The notes under the pieces: generated by a model
Told to the model about the DNA's origin: nothing
The model's input: only the letters and a program-made list of their open reading frames with translations
Database searches by the model: none
Position numbers and translations under genes: made by a program
Part shown: positions 8,477 through 16,438 of the stretch, one piece after another
How positions within the stretch are numbered: the first letter of the stretch is position 1
Layout of the letters: each line of letters starts with the position of its first letter
Assembly (NCBI RefSeq): GCF_002154725.1
Contig: NZ_MTAW01000237.1
Coordinates: forward strand, 1 to 44,239
Source: Nostoc sp. 106C
GTDB lineage: Bacteria > Cyanobacteriota > Cyanobacteriia > Cyanobacteriales > Nostocaceae
DNA: 44,239 nucleotides
Direction: 5' to 3'

Positions 8477-9808
8477 ATGTTAATGTCTGCCAGCTCTGAT
8501 TTTGTAGCTCTATGCCGAGAGCAAATAGCACTGTTAACCCAAGGGCTAGGAGCATCGTTAAGTGTTGTCTACTTAACACAAGAATTGGTAGAGGCTCCAA
8601 CAGGGGAGGCAAAACTGATTCCTGTAGTGGTATATCCAGAGACAGCGGTATTAGGGCAACTTGAGGGAACTGCTGAGCTAAAAACACCTAATCAACTTAA
8701 GGTGCGGAATGTTTTGGCATTACCCCAGCATCAAGGAAAATTATTGACAGCCGGGGCAGAAACTACCAATTCATCACAGGAGTCAGAGACATCAGAAGAA
8801 TACTTACTCAGTGAAAACCAAATTGTTTTACCCCTAATCCATGAGGGTGTGATGATGGGGTTATTAGTGACAGGTAGGGAAGATAGGGCATGGAATGAAC
8901 TCGAACAAAGCGAGATTCAGAGGATAGCCCAAACCCTAGCGATCGCCTGTATTTTAGATCAGCGTCGAGCCTGGTTGCAGCAGCAATTGCATCAACAACA
9001 AATTCTGCAAGAACAGCAGCGTGATTTGCTAGATAACCTTTTGCACCAGTTTCGTAACCCGCTAACAGCAATCAGAACCTTTGGGAAACTGCTGATGAAA
9101 CGGTTACGCTCGGGGGACCCCAACCGGGATGTGGCTGGCAATATAATTCGAGAAAGCGATCGCCTACAAGAATTACTGCAACAATTCGATCGGGTAATTG
9201 AGTTAACAGAGGCAGATTTAGCACCTCTTTCACTCCCAAAAAACGAAGTAGTTGTAGAAGCAACTATCCAAAAAGAACCAAAGCCAGCCCTTTTATTGCC
9301 AGGAACAGGAGAAAAAGCAGCTGACTGTTCTTTAGCAGATTTATTAGCACCATTATTAGGATCTGCTAAGGCAATAGCCCAAGAACGCAATCTGCAACTA
9401 ATAACTAAAATTCCTCGAAACCTTCCCTTGGTTCACGCTAACGTCAAAGCGTTACGGGAGGTATTAAGCAATATTATCGATAATGCCTTGAAATACACTC
9501 CTGCTGGTGGCAAGATTTTGATTCAGGTGGGGCAAGAAAAAGATAATTTACAGGGAATAGCTATTAGTGACACAGGCCCCGGCATTCCCCCAGAAGATTT
9601 AGAACATATTGGAGAACGCCATTATCGGGGTGTACAAGCGCAAACAGAGATTCCTGGCACAGGTTTGGGGTTAGCGATCGCCAAACAGTTAATAGAGCAA
9701 ATGCAGGGCAATATTGAAGTTTTTAGCCCTGCAATTAATTCCACAATCGGATCGCCAAATTCACCGGGAACAACGTTTATTATTTGGTTGCCAGAAGTAA
9801 ATAATTAG
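8477..9808 (+). CDS. GAF-type sensor histidine kinase (intact catalytic core)
   Basis: This is a 443-residue soluble two-component sensor kinase. Residues 1-165 form a GAF-like sensor (CREQIALLTQGLGASLSVVY near the start; IVLPLIHEGVMMGLLVTGRE). The dimerisation/phosphoacceptor region has the H-box LLHQFRNPLTAIRTF with His190. The ATPase domain is complete: N-box NIIDNALKYTPAGG, G1 ISDTGPGIPPED, and G2 GTGLGLAIAKQL. No receiver domain or response regulator is adjacent, so its partner is unknown. ATG 8477 or 8483 can serve as start. It is convergent with the SLH gene, with only 22 bases between the stops. Confidence 0.92.
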   Translation: MLMSASSDFVALCREQIALLTQGLGASLSVVYLTQELVEAPTGEAKLIPVVVYPETAVLGQLEGTAELKTPNQLKVRNVLALPQHQGKLLTAGAETTNSSQESETSEEYLLSENQIVLPLIHEGVMMGLLVTGREDRAWNELEQSEIQRIAQTLAIACILDQRRAWLQQQLHQQQILQEQQRDLLDNLLHQFRNPLTAIRTFGKLLMKRLRSGDPNRDVAGNIIRESDRLQELLQQFDRVIELTEADLAPLSLPKNEVVVEATIQKEPKPALLLPGTGEKAADCSLADLLAPLLGSAKAIAQERNLQLITKIPRNLPLVHANVKALREVLSNIIDNALKYTPAGGKILIQVGQEKDNLQGIAISDTGPGIPPEDLEHIGERHYRGVQAQTEIPGTGLGLAIAKQLIEQMQGNIEVFSPAINSTIGSPNSPGTTFIIWLPEVNN

Positions 9809-9830
9809 TCCAGAGTCCCTTGACTAATGA

Positions 9831-11072
9831 CTACTTGAGCGAAACCAACAAGTTTTGATTGATTGTCATTTGTAAGTCTGTGTTTGGGTCGATGGCAATT
9901 AGGTCAACACTCTTCTTACCAAAGAACAACCCAATCAAAGCCCCAATACCAGCGCCACCCAATACTTCTTCTGTTGCGATCGCGCGATCGCCTGTGACCG
10001 CAGATACCGCAGCGGCTGCGCCTGCGCCCAATACAGTATTCTGAATAATCGCACCAGTACTTGTACCTTTGTTAACAGTTTCTTTTTTGGTAATAACTTC
10101 AGAAGTAGCGTTAATTTGATACTCCTGACCTGTGGTCAAAACCAGTTTTTGAGCAACAAATTGAGAACCACCTTGAGCAGGTTTTAGTTGACCAATCACT
10201 TGGCTACCAGCAGGAATTACTACAGATCCTTCTTGCGTAACCACATTTTGCGATACTGTTAGTGTTAAAGGTGCTGTTTCATCCTTAGTGACAAGAATTT
10301 TTTCAGCCTTATCGTACTTCACAGGGATAGCAGTTCCTTGAGGAATTGTTACCGCCACAGGTGTGGGTGTGGTAGGTTGAACAGCCACAACGTAAGGAGA
10401 GTTAATTGCTGAGGCTTGATTGGAACTAACTAAAGCTTGATAGATAAAAGCAGCTACCTGTGCGCGCGTGGCGGTTGCTGTAGGATTGAGGAACTTCACA
10501 TTAGGATAGTTGACCACAATTTGTTTTTCAGTGGCAGCAGCAATAGGGCTACGGGCATAGTCAGCAATATTAGAAGCATCATTGAAATATTGCAGAGTGC
10601 TTTCGACAGTACTATTTGGGCTATATTCCAAACCGTTAGCGAGAGAAACCAAAACCTGTTGGCGGGGAATCACTTGATTTGGTTCAAAGCGATTACCAGG
10701 GTATCCGGCTAAGAAACCAATGGTATAGGCTTGCTGGATGGCACTGTATGCCCAATAGTTGCTTGGGACATCAGTAAAATTGATTGCTTGCCGCTGCGGT
10801 GATTTTTGAAAAGCTTTGTTGACCATAGCGGCAAATTGAGCGCGTGTCACCGCTTCTTCAGGGCGGAAACTACCATCAGGAAATCCTGCAATTACGCCAC
10901 GCTGTGACAACTGTTGAATAAATTGTGCTGCCCAATAATTAGATGAAACATCAGAAAAAGTAGTTTGAGCAAAAGAAGGTGCAGCTATCATGAAGGGTGC
11001 TACAGTACCTGCTGTGACGCTCAAAGCCATTAATGCAGCTGTTCCAGATTGCCAACGATTTAAAGCAAACAT
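9831..11072 (-). CDS. Exported protein with three SLH domains and a glycine-rich C-terminal domain
   Basis: An N-terminal signal peptide (RWQSGTAALMALSVTAGTV, cut near APSFAQ) is followed by three S-layer homology domains at about residues 38-85, 100-150 and 160-213. Their cores include FPDGSFRPEEAVTRAQFAAM and FEPNQVIPRQQVLVSL. SLH domains bind peptidoglycan-linked polysaccharide. The C-terminal 200 residues match the paralogue at 11437-12132. They include a segment (VVIPAGSQVIGQLKP) resembling the VirB10/TrbI beta-domain and a glycine-zipper helix (EEVLGGAGIGALIGLFFGKK). This is not the usual cyanobacterial SLH-OprB porin. It probably links the outer envelope to peptidoglycan; the exact role is unknown. 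Confidence 0.85.
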   Translation of the reverse strand: MFALNRWQSGTAALMALSVTAGTVAPFMIAAPSFAQTTFSDVSSNYWAAQFIQQLSQRGVIAGFPDGSFRPEEAVTRAQFAAMVNKAFQKSPQRQAINFTDVPSNYWAYSAIQQAYTIGFLAGYPGNRFEPNQVIPRQQVLVSLANGLEYSPNSTVESTLQYFNDASNIADYARSPIAAATEKQIVVNYPNVKFLNPTATATRAQVAAFIYQALVSSNQASAINSPYVVAVQPTTPTPVAVTIPQGTAIPVKYDKAEKILVTKDETAPLTLTVSQNVVTQEGSVVIPAGSQVIGQLKPAQGGSQFVAQKLVLTTGQEYQINATSEVITKKETVNKGTSTGAIIQNTVLGAGAAAAVSAVTGDRAIATEEVLGGAGIGALIGLFFGKKSVDLIAIDPNTDLQMTINQNLLVSLK

Positions 11073-11436
11073 TGTTTTTTATCCCTATCAAATTATTTGT
11101 TTTTCTTGTTAATTACTTAGACCATTTATCAAGTATGATGTTCCCAATTATTCTGCATTTTTATAAACCATTACTTAAGTCATATATTTATTTCAGTACA
11201 TTATGAAAACAAAAAAGATAATAGATAATCATGTAATTAACCCATGACTTATTATCTAGTCTGATTCTAAATTAGTATGCCCAAAATCCAGGGATTAATT
11301 AAGACGACACAGAAATAAAATAGTTGCAAGGAAGTAAGACTGTTTGTCTGCCAAAAATTAAGCGATCGCACACATATAATAAGGTGGCGATCGCAGATTG
11401 GGGATGATTAAAGTCACGACTTAAATTGAGTTAAGT
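11073..11436. other. Spacer between the SLH gene and its paralogue
   Basis: This AT-rich 364-base spacer presumably holds the promoter of the SLH gene and the end of the upstream paralogue's transcript. Two GCGATCGC octamers lie near 11363 and 11386. No ORF, tRNA or strong hairpin is visible. Confidence 0.5.
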
Positions 11437-12132
11437 CTAGTAGCGGGATAGTACCAAACTAGAGTTTAAAGTAATATCTAAATCCTGTTCAGGCCGTAAG
11501 ACGAAGACATCAGCTTGTTTTTTACGCAACAGTATACTTGCTCCTGCACCAGCCGCAGCACCAATAATAGGTTCTAAAGCTTGAACTTTCTTGTCACCTG
11601 TAATTAATGAAATTACGGTGGCAGCACCTGCACCAATAGCTGCATCTGTTAATACTTGTCCAGTATCAGTTCCCTTTGAAATTCTTTCAGTTTGTGTAAC
11701 TGTTCGAGAACTTGCATTAATCGTTTGACGCTTACCAGAAGCAAATACTAATTCTTGGGCTACGAACCGCACACCTTTATTATTATTGTTATTATTCCTG
11801 TCGCTGGAATATCCTCCATCTAGGTTTACAGGTTCTAGTCTGCCAACAACGTCAGTTCCACGAGGAATCAATACCTGCCTGTTTCTATCGATAATATCGC
11901 TTTTTATTTTCAGAGTAAGAGGTAAAGTTTCCCCTGGGTTCACAATCACTTTCTCTTTCTCATAGGTAACAGGCAAGGTTACATTATAGGGAATAGTAAT
12001 TGTTCGAGGTTGGTTAATATTGTATTGGGCACTAGCAGGAGCAGAGGTGAATAGAGGAGTAATTGCACCTGTGGTAATTGCCATTGCCATCAGTGCAGCA
12101 GTTCCAGATTTCCAACGATAAAGGCGTGTCAT
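11437..12132 (-). CDS. Exported paralogue of the SLH protein's C-terminal domain
   Basis: The 231-residue protein has a signal peptide (RWKSGTAALMAMAITTGAIT, cut near APASAQ) almost identical to that of the gene at 9831, then directly the shared C-terminal domain. Matching segments are LPLTLKIKSDII, VLIPRGTDVVGRLEPV, VRFVAQELVFASG, QTINASSRTVTQTERISKGT and AAIGAGAATVISLITGDK, with the ending LDITLNSSLVLSRY. It lacks the SLH domains. A run of Asn residues (SDRNNNNNNKG) marks a hypervariable loop encoded by ATT/GTT triplets on the + strand. The two genes are tandem, so a duplication followed by gain or loss of the SLH block is the simplest history. Confidence 0.8.
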   Translation of the reverse strand: MTRLYRWKSGTAALMAMAITTGAITPLFTSAPASAQYNINQPRTITIPYNVTLPVTYEKEKVIVNPGETLPLTLKIKSDIIDRNRQVLIPRGTDVVGRLEPVNLDGGYSSDRNNNNNNKGVRFVAQELVFASGKRQTINASSRTVTQTERISKGTDTGQVLTDAAIGAGAATVISLITGDKKVQALEPIIGAAAGAGASILLRKKQADVFVLRPEQDLDITLNSSLVLSRY

Positions 12133-12693
12133 AGTAGGGTTTCCGTTTATGTCTGAGAGATATTTAATGACGCAGATTTACTGAGATTGTTTCTGGCTAT
12201 TTTTAGAACTATCTATAGGGATATTCCCGAGGTAAAGTACTGTTACGACGCTGACTATGTGCGATTGTTCCTTAAGGTTTTGCTACTGATTTATACAGGT
12301 AATATGCTGTTGATATAGGTTTGTAAATAGTATTTATATATTTTATGACGTTCTGGTTAGCGAAATTGTTCCTCAACTTTGTGTTCGCATAAATAGAAGG
12401 GAATGGACTGGCAGCGAACTCTTACTTATATTGTATGTTTATTTGTTAGGAGTTAAGAAATGCTTTCTCTTACCTTTAGAATTACTCAAATCAATTTTAT
12501 AGAATAGTACAGATGGAACCGAGTGAATCACGATACCTAATTGTCAACACACTTACTATTGTGGATCTACTCGGTAATACGTTCTATGATGGAGAGAGTA
12601 GCAATTGGTATATAAAAACCCGCAGTCAAGTATTGCTAATTGCTATGATTGTGCAAAATGGTGATATTTTCCCACTAGTTGGGACTGGTAATT
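12133..12693. other. Gene-poor spacer
   Basis: About 560 bases lie between the exported paralogue and the small gene at 12694. The region should contain the promoters of both. A 65-codon frame starting at ATG 12513 lacks a ribosome binding site, has no recognisable sequence and runs out of phase into the next gene, so I do not call it. Otherwise I see nothing. Confidence 0.4.
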
Positions 12694-12927
12694 ATGGCAA
12701 ACTGGACTGAAGCGCAAAAACGGAAGTATGCGAGGTTTCAAGAAATTTTAGAAGTAGGCAAACAGCGTTATGTGGATGCTGGTGGTAATCCTCAACGTTA
12801 TCGCGCAGGTTTCAAAGATGAGGATTACTTGACAGATGAAGAGAGGAAAGAAGCAGCAAAAATAATGCGTCAGATGTTTGGTATCTCTATTAAAAATGGT
12901 TATGTCTATTGTCAAGGACGTTCTTGA
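12694..12927 (+). CDS. Small conserved-looking hypothetical protein (77 aa)
   Basis: The product is charged and soluble, starting MANWTEAQKRKYARFQEI. It has DAGGNPQRYRAGFKDEDYLT in the middle and a helical Lys/Glu-rich segment before a hydrophobic end GISIKNGYVYCQGRS. Composition and codon use look like a real gene. A TTG five codons upstream is in frame, but the ATG at 12694, preceded by GGGACTGG, is more likely. I do not recognise a function. It is convergent with the NACHT gene, whose stop lies 141 bases away. A link to the NACHT system is possible but not shown. Confidence 0.6.
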   Translation: MANWTEAQKRKYARFQEILEVGKQRYVDAGGNPQRYRAGFKDEDYLTDEERKEAAKIMRQMFGISIKNGYVYCQGRS

Positions 12928-13068
12928 AAGCTTCCTGAGAATTAGCTTTTAAATAAAGAGCGAATGGAAGCAGAATCTTAAATTAGAAGCGTTAGCAATG
13001 GATAGTAAACGGTATAAAGATTAAGTGAACTGTGAAATTCAAATCTCAGTCATATATTAGATATGCAT

Positions 13069-15405
13069 TCAATATTGCTGCTGATGCTTATTAATATCAT
13101 CGATGGGTAATAGCAACGTATCCTCAATATTTTTTCGCACCTCACGGCTTACATAACAATCACTATTCAGACATTCTACTAATAACTTATTTGCATAATA
13201 ATACTGCTGAAGCAATTCCTGTTGCTCACTAGTAAATTGCCACTCATGACCAATATTGCGATATTTAATCATCACCTCTCTTAATTGCTCTCTCCAAGCC
13301 TGACTATTAGCTGACCACCATTTCCTATATTTTTCCTCATTTTTTGTGTCTGGTAGTTGTAGTTTAAGCTGTTGCAGCGAATGCTCAAGTTCTGGGTTTA
13401 GGGATAAGTTAAGGTCAAGGGTTCTGGCGACAGAGAGAGTGCGAGAGAGGTTGAGGTTTCTAGAGAGATCTAGGGAGAGTTCGAGGTCTAGGGAGAGTTC
13501 GAGGTCTAGGGTTCGCGAGAGTTCGAGGTTGAGGAAGAGATCGAGGGTTCGGGAAACGGACAGGTTTCGGGAGACAGACAGGGAAAGGGAGAGGCCGAAA
13601 TAAAAAGCTCTAACTGCTGGTACTTTGTCAGAAACTTGGACAGAAAGAGATTTTTCCTTTACCCACATAAGAAACTGTTGGGCTCTCTGAGATCCAATTA
13701 GGAACGCATCAATTTTGTCTTTCATCAACAGTAATAACCTATCTGCACTTGGCGACATTCCAACCGCTAGCAAAAAGATTTCTCGCCAACGCTTCTCGGT
13801 AATGTGGCTAACAAGATTTTGCAATGCCTCTTCTGATGACTGTCTCACAACTACAAATTCTCTAGCTGTGAAATATTCATGAAAGGTCAGATGAGAAAAT
13901 GAATAAATCCCTTTTGCCCTTGCTACCACTAACCCATGATGATGCTCAATAGAACGTAAAACTTTATCACTGTCGAGTTGCAATGCTTCTTCATCAGTAT
14001 TTGCACCAGGTAAGTTACGAATGTAATCTGTAATATATTGTTCTGCTATTGTTTGCTTGAAGAAATAATCCCCACGCTCAAAGTTAGTTAAGGCAATTTT
14101 GCTGAGTAAATCTTCTTTGCGTTGAACTGAGAGCTTTTTATAAATCTGTTCGCGCTGAATTCCTCGCTTGGCATCCCATTTTTTTAATAGCGCGTCTACT
14201 CCTTCTTTATATAACTCAGAACGATTAGCTGGGAAATCACCTGACTCTTCAAAGGCTAGACATAGAAGAGTTAGTAGCAGAGGACTTGCAGCTAGTTGCT
14301 TGATACGATGATTATCTTCAAGGCGTTTGATAAAAATCTCTGTTGTGACAGCTTTACCCTTAAACCAGTTAGTTGCAAAGTTATTAATTTGTTCATCATC
14401 AAAATCGGCAACTTCCACCTCTGTAAATTTTTCAAAAGTATATTCTCTTGCTGCAATACGGCAGGTCATCAAATAGTGATTGTTTTGGAAGCGCTCAGAA
14501 AACTCACGAATTTCCTTTAAGATGCGGCTGTTGTCTTCTTCTCTAACCTCATCCAAGCCATCAAGTAAAAGTAACGCCTTGCCATGATTTATCACATACT
14601 GAATAGACGAAGTAAATTGTTTCTCTACAATACTGCTTTGTGTAGAAATATAATTTATTACGTCTTTACTGATGTATTGCAGTAATCCAGGTTGGTTTGC
14701 AGCTTCCGCAAAGTTTTTTAGCGTGACAAAAATCGGTACACGTTCAGCTTGAAACTTGCCTTCAATACACTGAATTGCTAAATACTTTAAAAATGTAGTT
14801 TTACCTGCTCCTGGCTTTCCCAAAATCATCAACTTGGAATGTTTCTTAACTGCTTCTATTCCAAGCACTCGTTGTTCAGCAATTTTGCCTAATCCAAAGC
14901 GCTCAAAATCCTCATTAGCACAATCTTTTAGAAATTCGGCAATCTCTTTGCGTCGCTGTCCAGTGATGTTCTGCAATATATTGACGTTAGTGTAAATATC
15001 ATTTACCCCTATTGGCTGAGTCATATCTAGCACTCGCATTGTGCCGCAGCGTTCTTGGATATTAGGTTTTATCTTTTCGCGTAACTCTTGCACTAGAGCG
15101 TTTACATCTATGTCATCGTTGGAAGTTGCTGTAATTGGCGAAGGATGAGATTTCTGATACTCCTGAACCAGAACATCGTGAAGTTTACGAGATTTACCTG
15201 GGCCTTTACCACCAATACTGAACTTGCTATAAACCCCAGTCATACGAGCGCGGAAGGCATTGTGAGAGATATGAAGCGACTCTGCAACCTCTAGTTCGTT
15301 TTGATTTTTCCTAATATATAGCTCTACAAAAGCTTCTTCCTGCTGTGGTGAAAGCTCATACTTGCGAGCCAACTGAGCCAAAAAGTCACGTGGTAACGGT
15401 TGCAT
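13069..15405 (-). CDS. NACHT-domain NTPase with N-terminal HTH (bacterial STAND/conflict type)
   Basis: This 778-residue protein starts with a LuxR/sigma-4-like helix-turn-helix (LSPQQEEAFVELY to ISHNAFRARMTGVYSKF, residues 18-62). The NACHT NTPase follows, with the P-loop LGKPGAGKTTFLKYLA near 194-210 and a Walker B/DGLDE motif (LLLLDGLDEVREED) near 278. A helical region comes next (FSHLTFHEYFTAREFV). Residues 602-672 are a low-complexity segment in which every second residue is Leu, Val or Arg. The last 90 residues (GHEWQFTSEQQELLQQYYYA, VECLNSDCYVS, DTLLLPID) resemble the conserved C-terminal helical domain of NACHT conflict proteins. Related bacterial NACHT proteins defend against phage, so that is the likely role. 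It is divergent from a 62-residue membrane protein. Confidence 0.88.
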   Translation of the reverse strand: MQPLPRDFLAQLARKYELSPQQEEAFVELYIRKNQNELEVAESLHISHNAFRARMTGVYSKFSIGGKGPGKSRKLHDVLVQEYQKSHPSPITATSNDDIDVNALVQELREKIKPNIQERCGTMRVLDMTQPIGVNDIYTNVNILQNITGQRRKEIAEFLKDCANEDFERFGLGKIAEQRVLGIEAVKKHSKLMILGKPGAGKTTFLKYLAIQCIEGKFQAERVPIFVTLKNFAEAANQPGLLQYISKDVINYISTQSSIVEKQFTSSIQYVINHGKALLLLDGLDEVREEDNSRILKEIREFSERFQNNHYLMTCRIAAREYTFEKFTEVEVADFDDEQINNFATNWFKGKAVTTEIFIKRLEDNHRIKQLAASPLLLTLLCLAFEESGDFPANRSELYKEGVDALLKKWDAKRGIQREQIYKKLSVQRKEDLLSKIALTNFERGDYFFKQTIAEQYITDYIRNLPGANTDEEALQLDSDKVLRSIEHHHGLVVARAKGIYSFSHLTFHEYFTAREFVVVRQSSEEALQNLVSHITEKRWREIFLLAVGMSPSADRLLLLMKDKIDAFLIGSQRAQQFLMWVKEKSLSVQVSDKVPAVRAFYFGLSLSLSVSRNLSVSRTLDLFLNLELSRTLDLELSLDLELSLDLSRNLNLSRTLSVARTLDLNLSLNPELEHSLQQLKLQLPDTKNEEKYRKWWSANSQAWREQLREVMIKYRNIGHEWQFTSEQQELLQQYYYANKLLVECLNSDCYVSREVRKNIEDTLLLPIDDINKHQQQY
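13400..13606 (-). repeat. In-frame repeat encoding alternating Leu/Arg dipeptides
   Basis: Inside the NACHT gene, an 18-bp unit TAGGGAGAGTTCGAGGTC (as read on the + strand) is perfectly duplicated at 13471-13488 and 13489-13506. Diverged copies extend on both sides. Each unit encodes six residues, such as LELSLD. The underlying dipeptide period is six bases, and every indel in it preserves frame. The + strand is purine-rich (GAGAG/GAGGT) across the block. Confidence 0.85.
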
Positions 15406-15454
15406 TGGCTAATCTCACTATCCTCTGAAAGCCAGTCTAACTAAAGATTACAGT

Positions 15455-15543
15455 TATGTCAGGCAATGTTAGGGTATGTCAGCCAAAGTTTGAGCGAAAT
15501 CTCCTATACACAGTTGAGATAGTGGATTTATTGAATCAACTGT
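15455..15543. promoter_or_regulatory. Divergent control region with direct and inverted repeats
   Basis: The 153-base spacer between the NACHT gene and the small membrane protein holds two direct repeats, TATGTCAGGCAA (15455-15466) and TATGTCAGCCAA (15475-15486). Their starts are 20 bases apart, about two helical turns. Closer to the membrane protein gene there is a perfect 8-bp inverted repeat, ACAGTTGA (15510-15517) and TCAACTGT (15536-15543). A shared regulator, perhaps the NACHT protein's own HTH, could act here. This is inference. Confidence 0.45.
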
Positions 15544-15558
15544 TTATGGAGCAGATCA

Positions 15559-15747
15559 ATGTTATCCAAAAGATTTCCTTCCAGGGATGAAGTACTCGCT
15601 GTCGTAACTCTAATTATGGTGATTGGTTCTTTGACTCTCGCCATTATCGATGAGAAAAGTCGCCCTCAATTTTTGGATCTGACAAAATTTGCGGTAGGTA
15701 CATACGTAGGTATGTTAATACCTCGGTCTAGTTTAAAGGATAGATAG
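15559..15747 (+). CDS. Small single-pass membrane protein next to the NACHT gene (62 aa)
   Basis: The product has a charged N-terminus (MLSKRFPSRDEV), one clear membrane helix (LAVVTLIMVIGSLTLAII), a short linker (DEKSRPQFLDLTKF) and a second, weaker hydrophobic stretch (AVGTYVGMLIPR) with a basic tail. The start ATG 15559 has a good ribosome binding site (GGAG, seven bases upstream). I know no function for it. Its divergent position, sharing a control region with a NACHT NTPase, suggests a partner, for example a membrane effector or an accessory subunit. It could equally be an unrelated neighbour. Confidence 0.65.
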   Translation: MLSKRFPSRDEVLAVVTLIMVIGSLTLAIIDEKSRPQFLDLTKFAVGTYVGMLIPRSSLKDR

Positions 15748-16438
15748 CAATGTCTTCGACAAGCCGCTGCGCGTCTACGCAATTAGCGCCTCATCTGTCT
15801 TAATCATTGGTGGGGGTTGAAATTTTTTAAGATTAATCACAAAATTAAATGCTCCCACTCTTGAGAAAAAAGCTTGGTGCAGAAAGTTCTCCTAATCCCC
15901 CATGAATCTAGTTGACAACTTGGCAAATATTAGGGGTTAATCTGGGCAATTTTAATTTTTTTATGGTAAAGAGAAAATACTTTAGCGAATTCTCACCTGA
16001 CAGCTAAGATAATCCGATTTTGCAGTTAGACTCCCTCTCCTATCCAAGCCTACGCGGCTCAAGCTGAGGTTTATTTGATTTCTCGTGGTAAATGTCAAAA
16101 GCTTTCACAGTTCTCGCTATACGACTTAGGAGAGGAAAATTCCTATTTACCTCCGTGCTTCTTTAACAGATGAAGAAGTTAATAATCAAAAATTTCCTCT
16201 TTCCTCACTAGCCAATCTTCTTCTCAGGCTTTCTTCTCAGTCACCAGGAGTAAAGTTTCATTTTTCTTTGAGGTTGACAAAAATCCTTCAGCCAACAAGA
16301 AAAAACGACTCATTATATTGTTAATTTTTGTAAAGTTGAAGTCTTCAAGACTAGAATACTGATATGTAGATAGCTAAACTAACAAGAAGTACATCTTTAC
16401 TGTTAATCATTAAAAGTTAATGTGGCGCAATAGCCTCA
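15748..16438. other. Gene-free spacer before sbcC
   Basis: About 690 bases. The start carries a GC-rich repeat fragment, ACAAGCCGCTGCGCGTCTAC (15759-15778), of the dispersed type common in Nostocales. The rest is AT-rich with no convincing ORF, RNA gene or hairpin. A TTGACA-like hexamer at about 16274 has no good partner -10 at normal spacing. Confidence 0.4.

Noticed and set aside
12513-12710. 65-codon frame before the small gene at 12694
   Set aside because: No ribosome binding site, and the peptide looks random. It overlaps the better-supported gene in another frame.
13346-13603. Arg/Ser/Glu-rich frame opposite the NACHT gene
   Set aside because: It is the complement of the repetitive segment, and its openness follows from the repeat.
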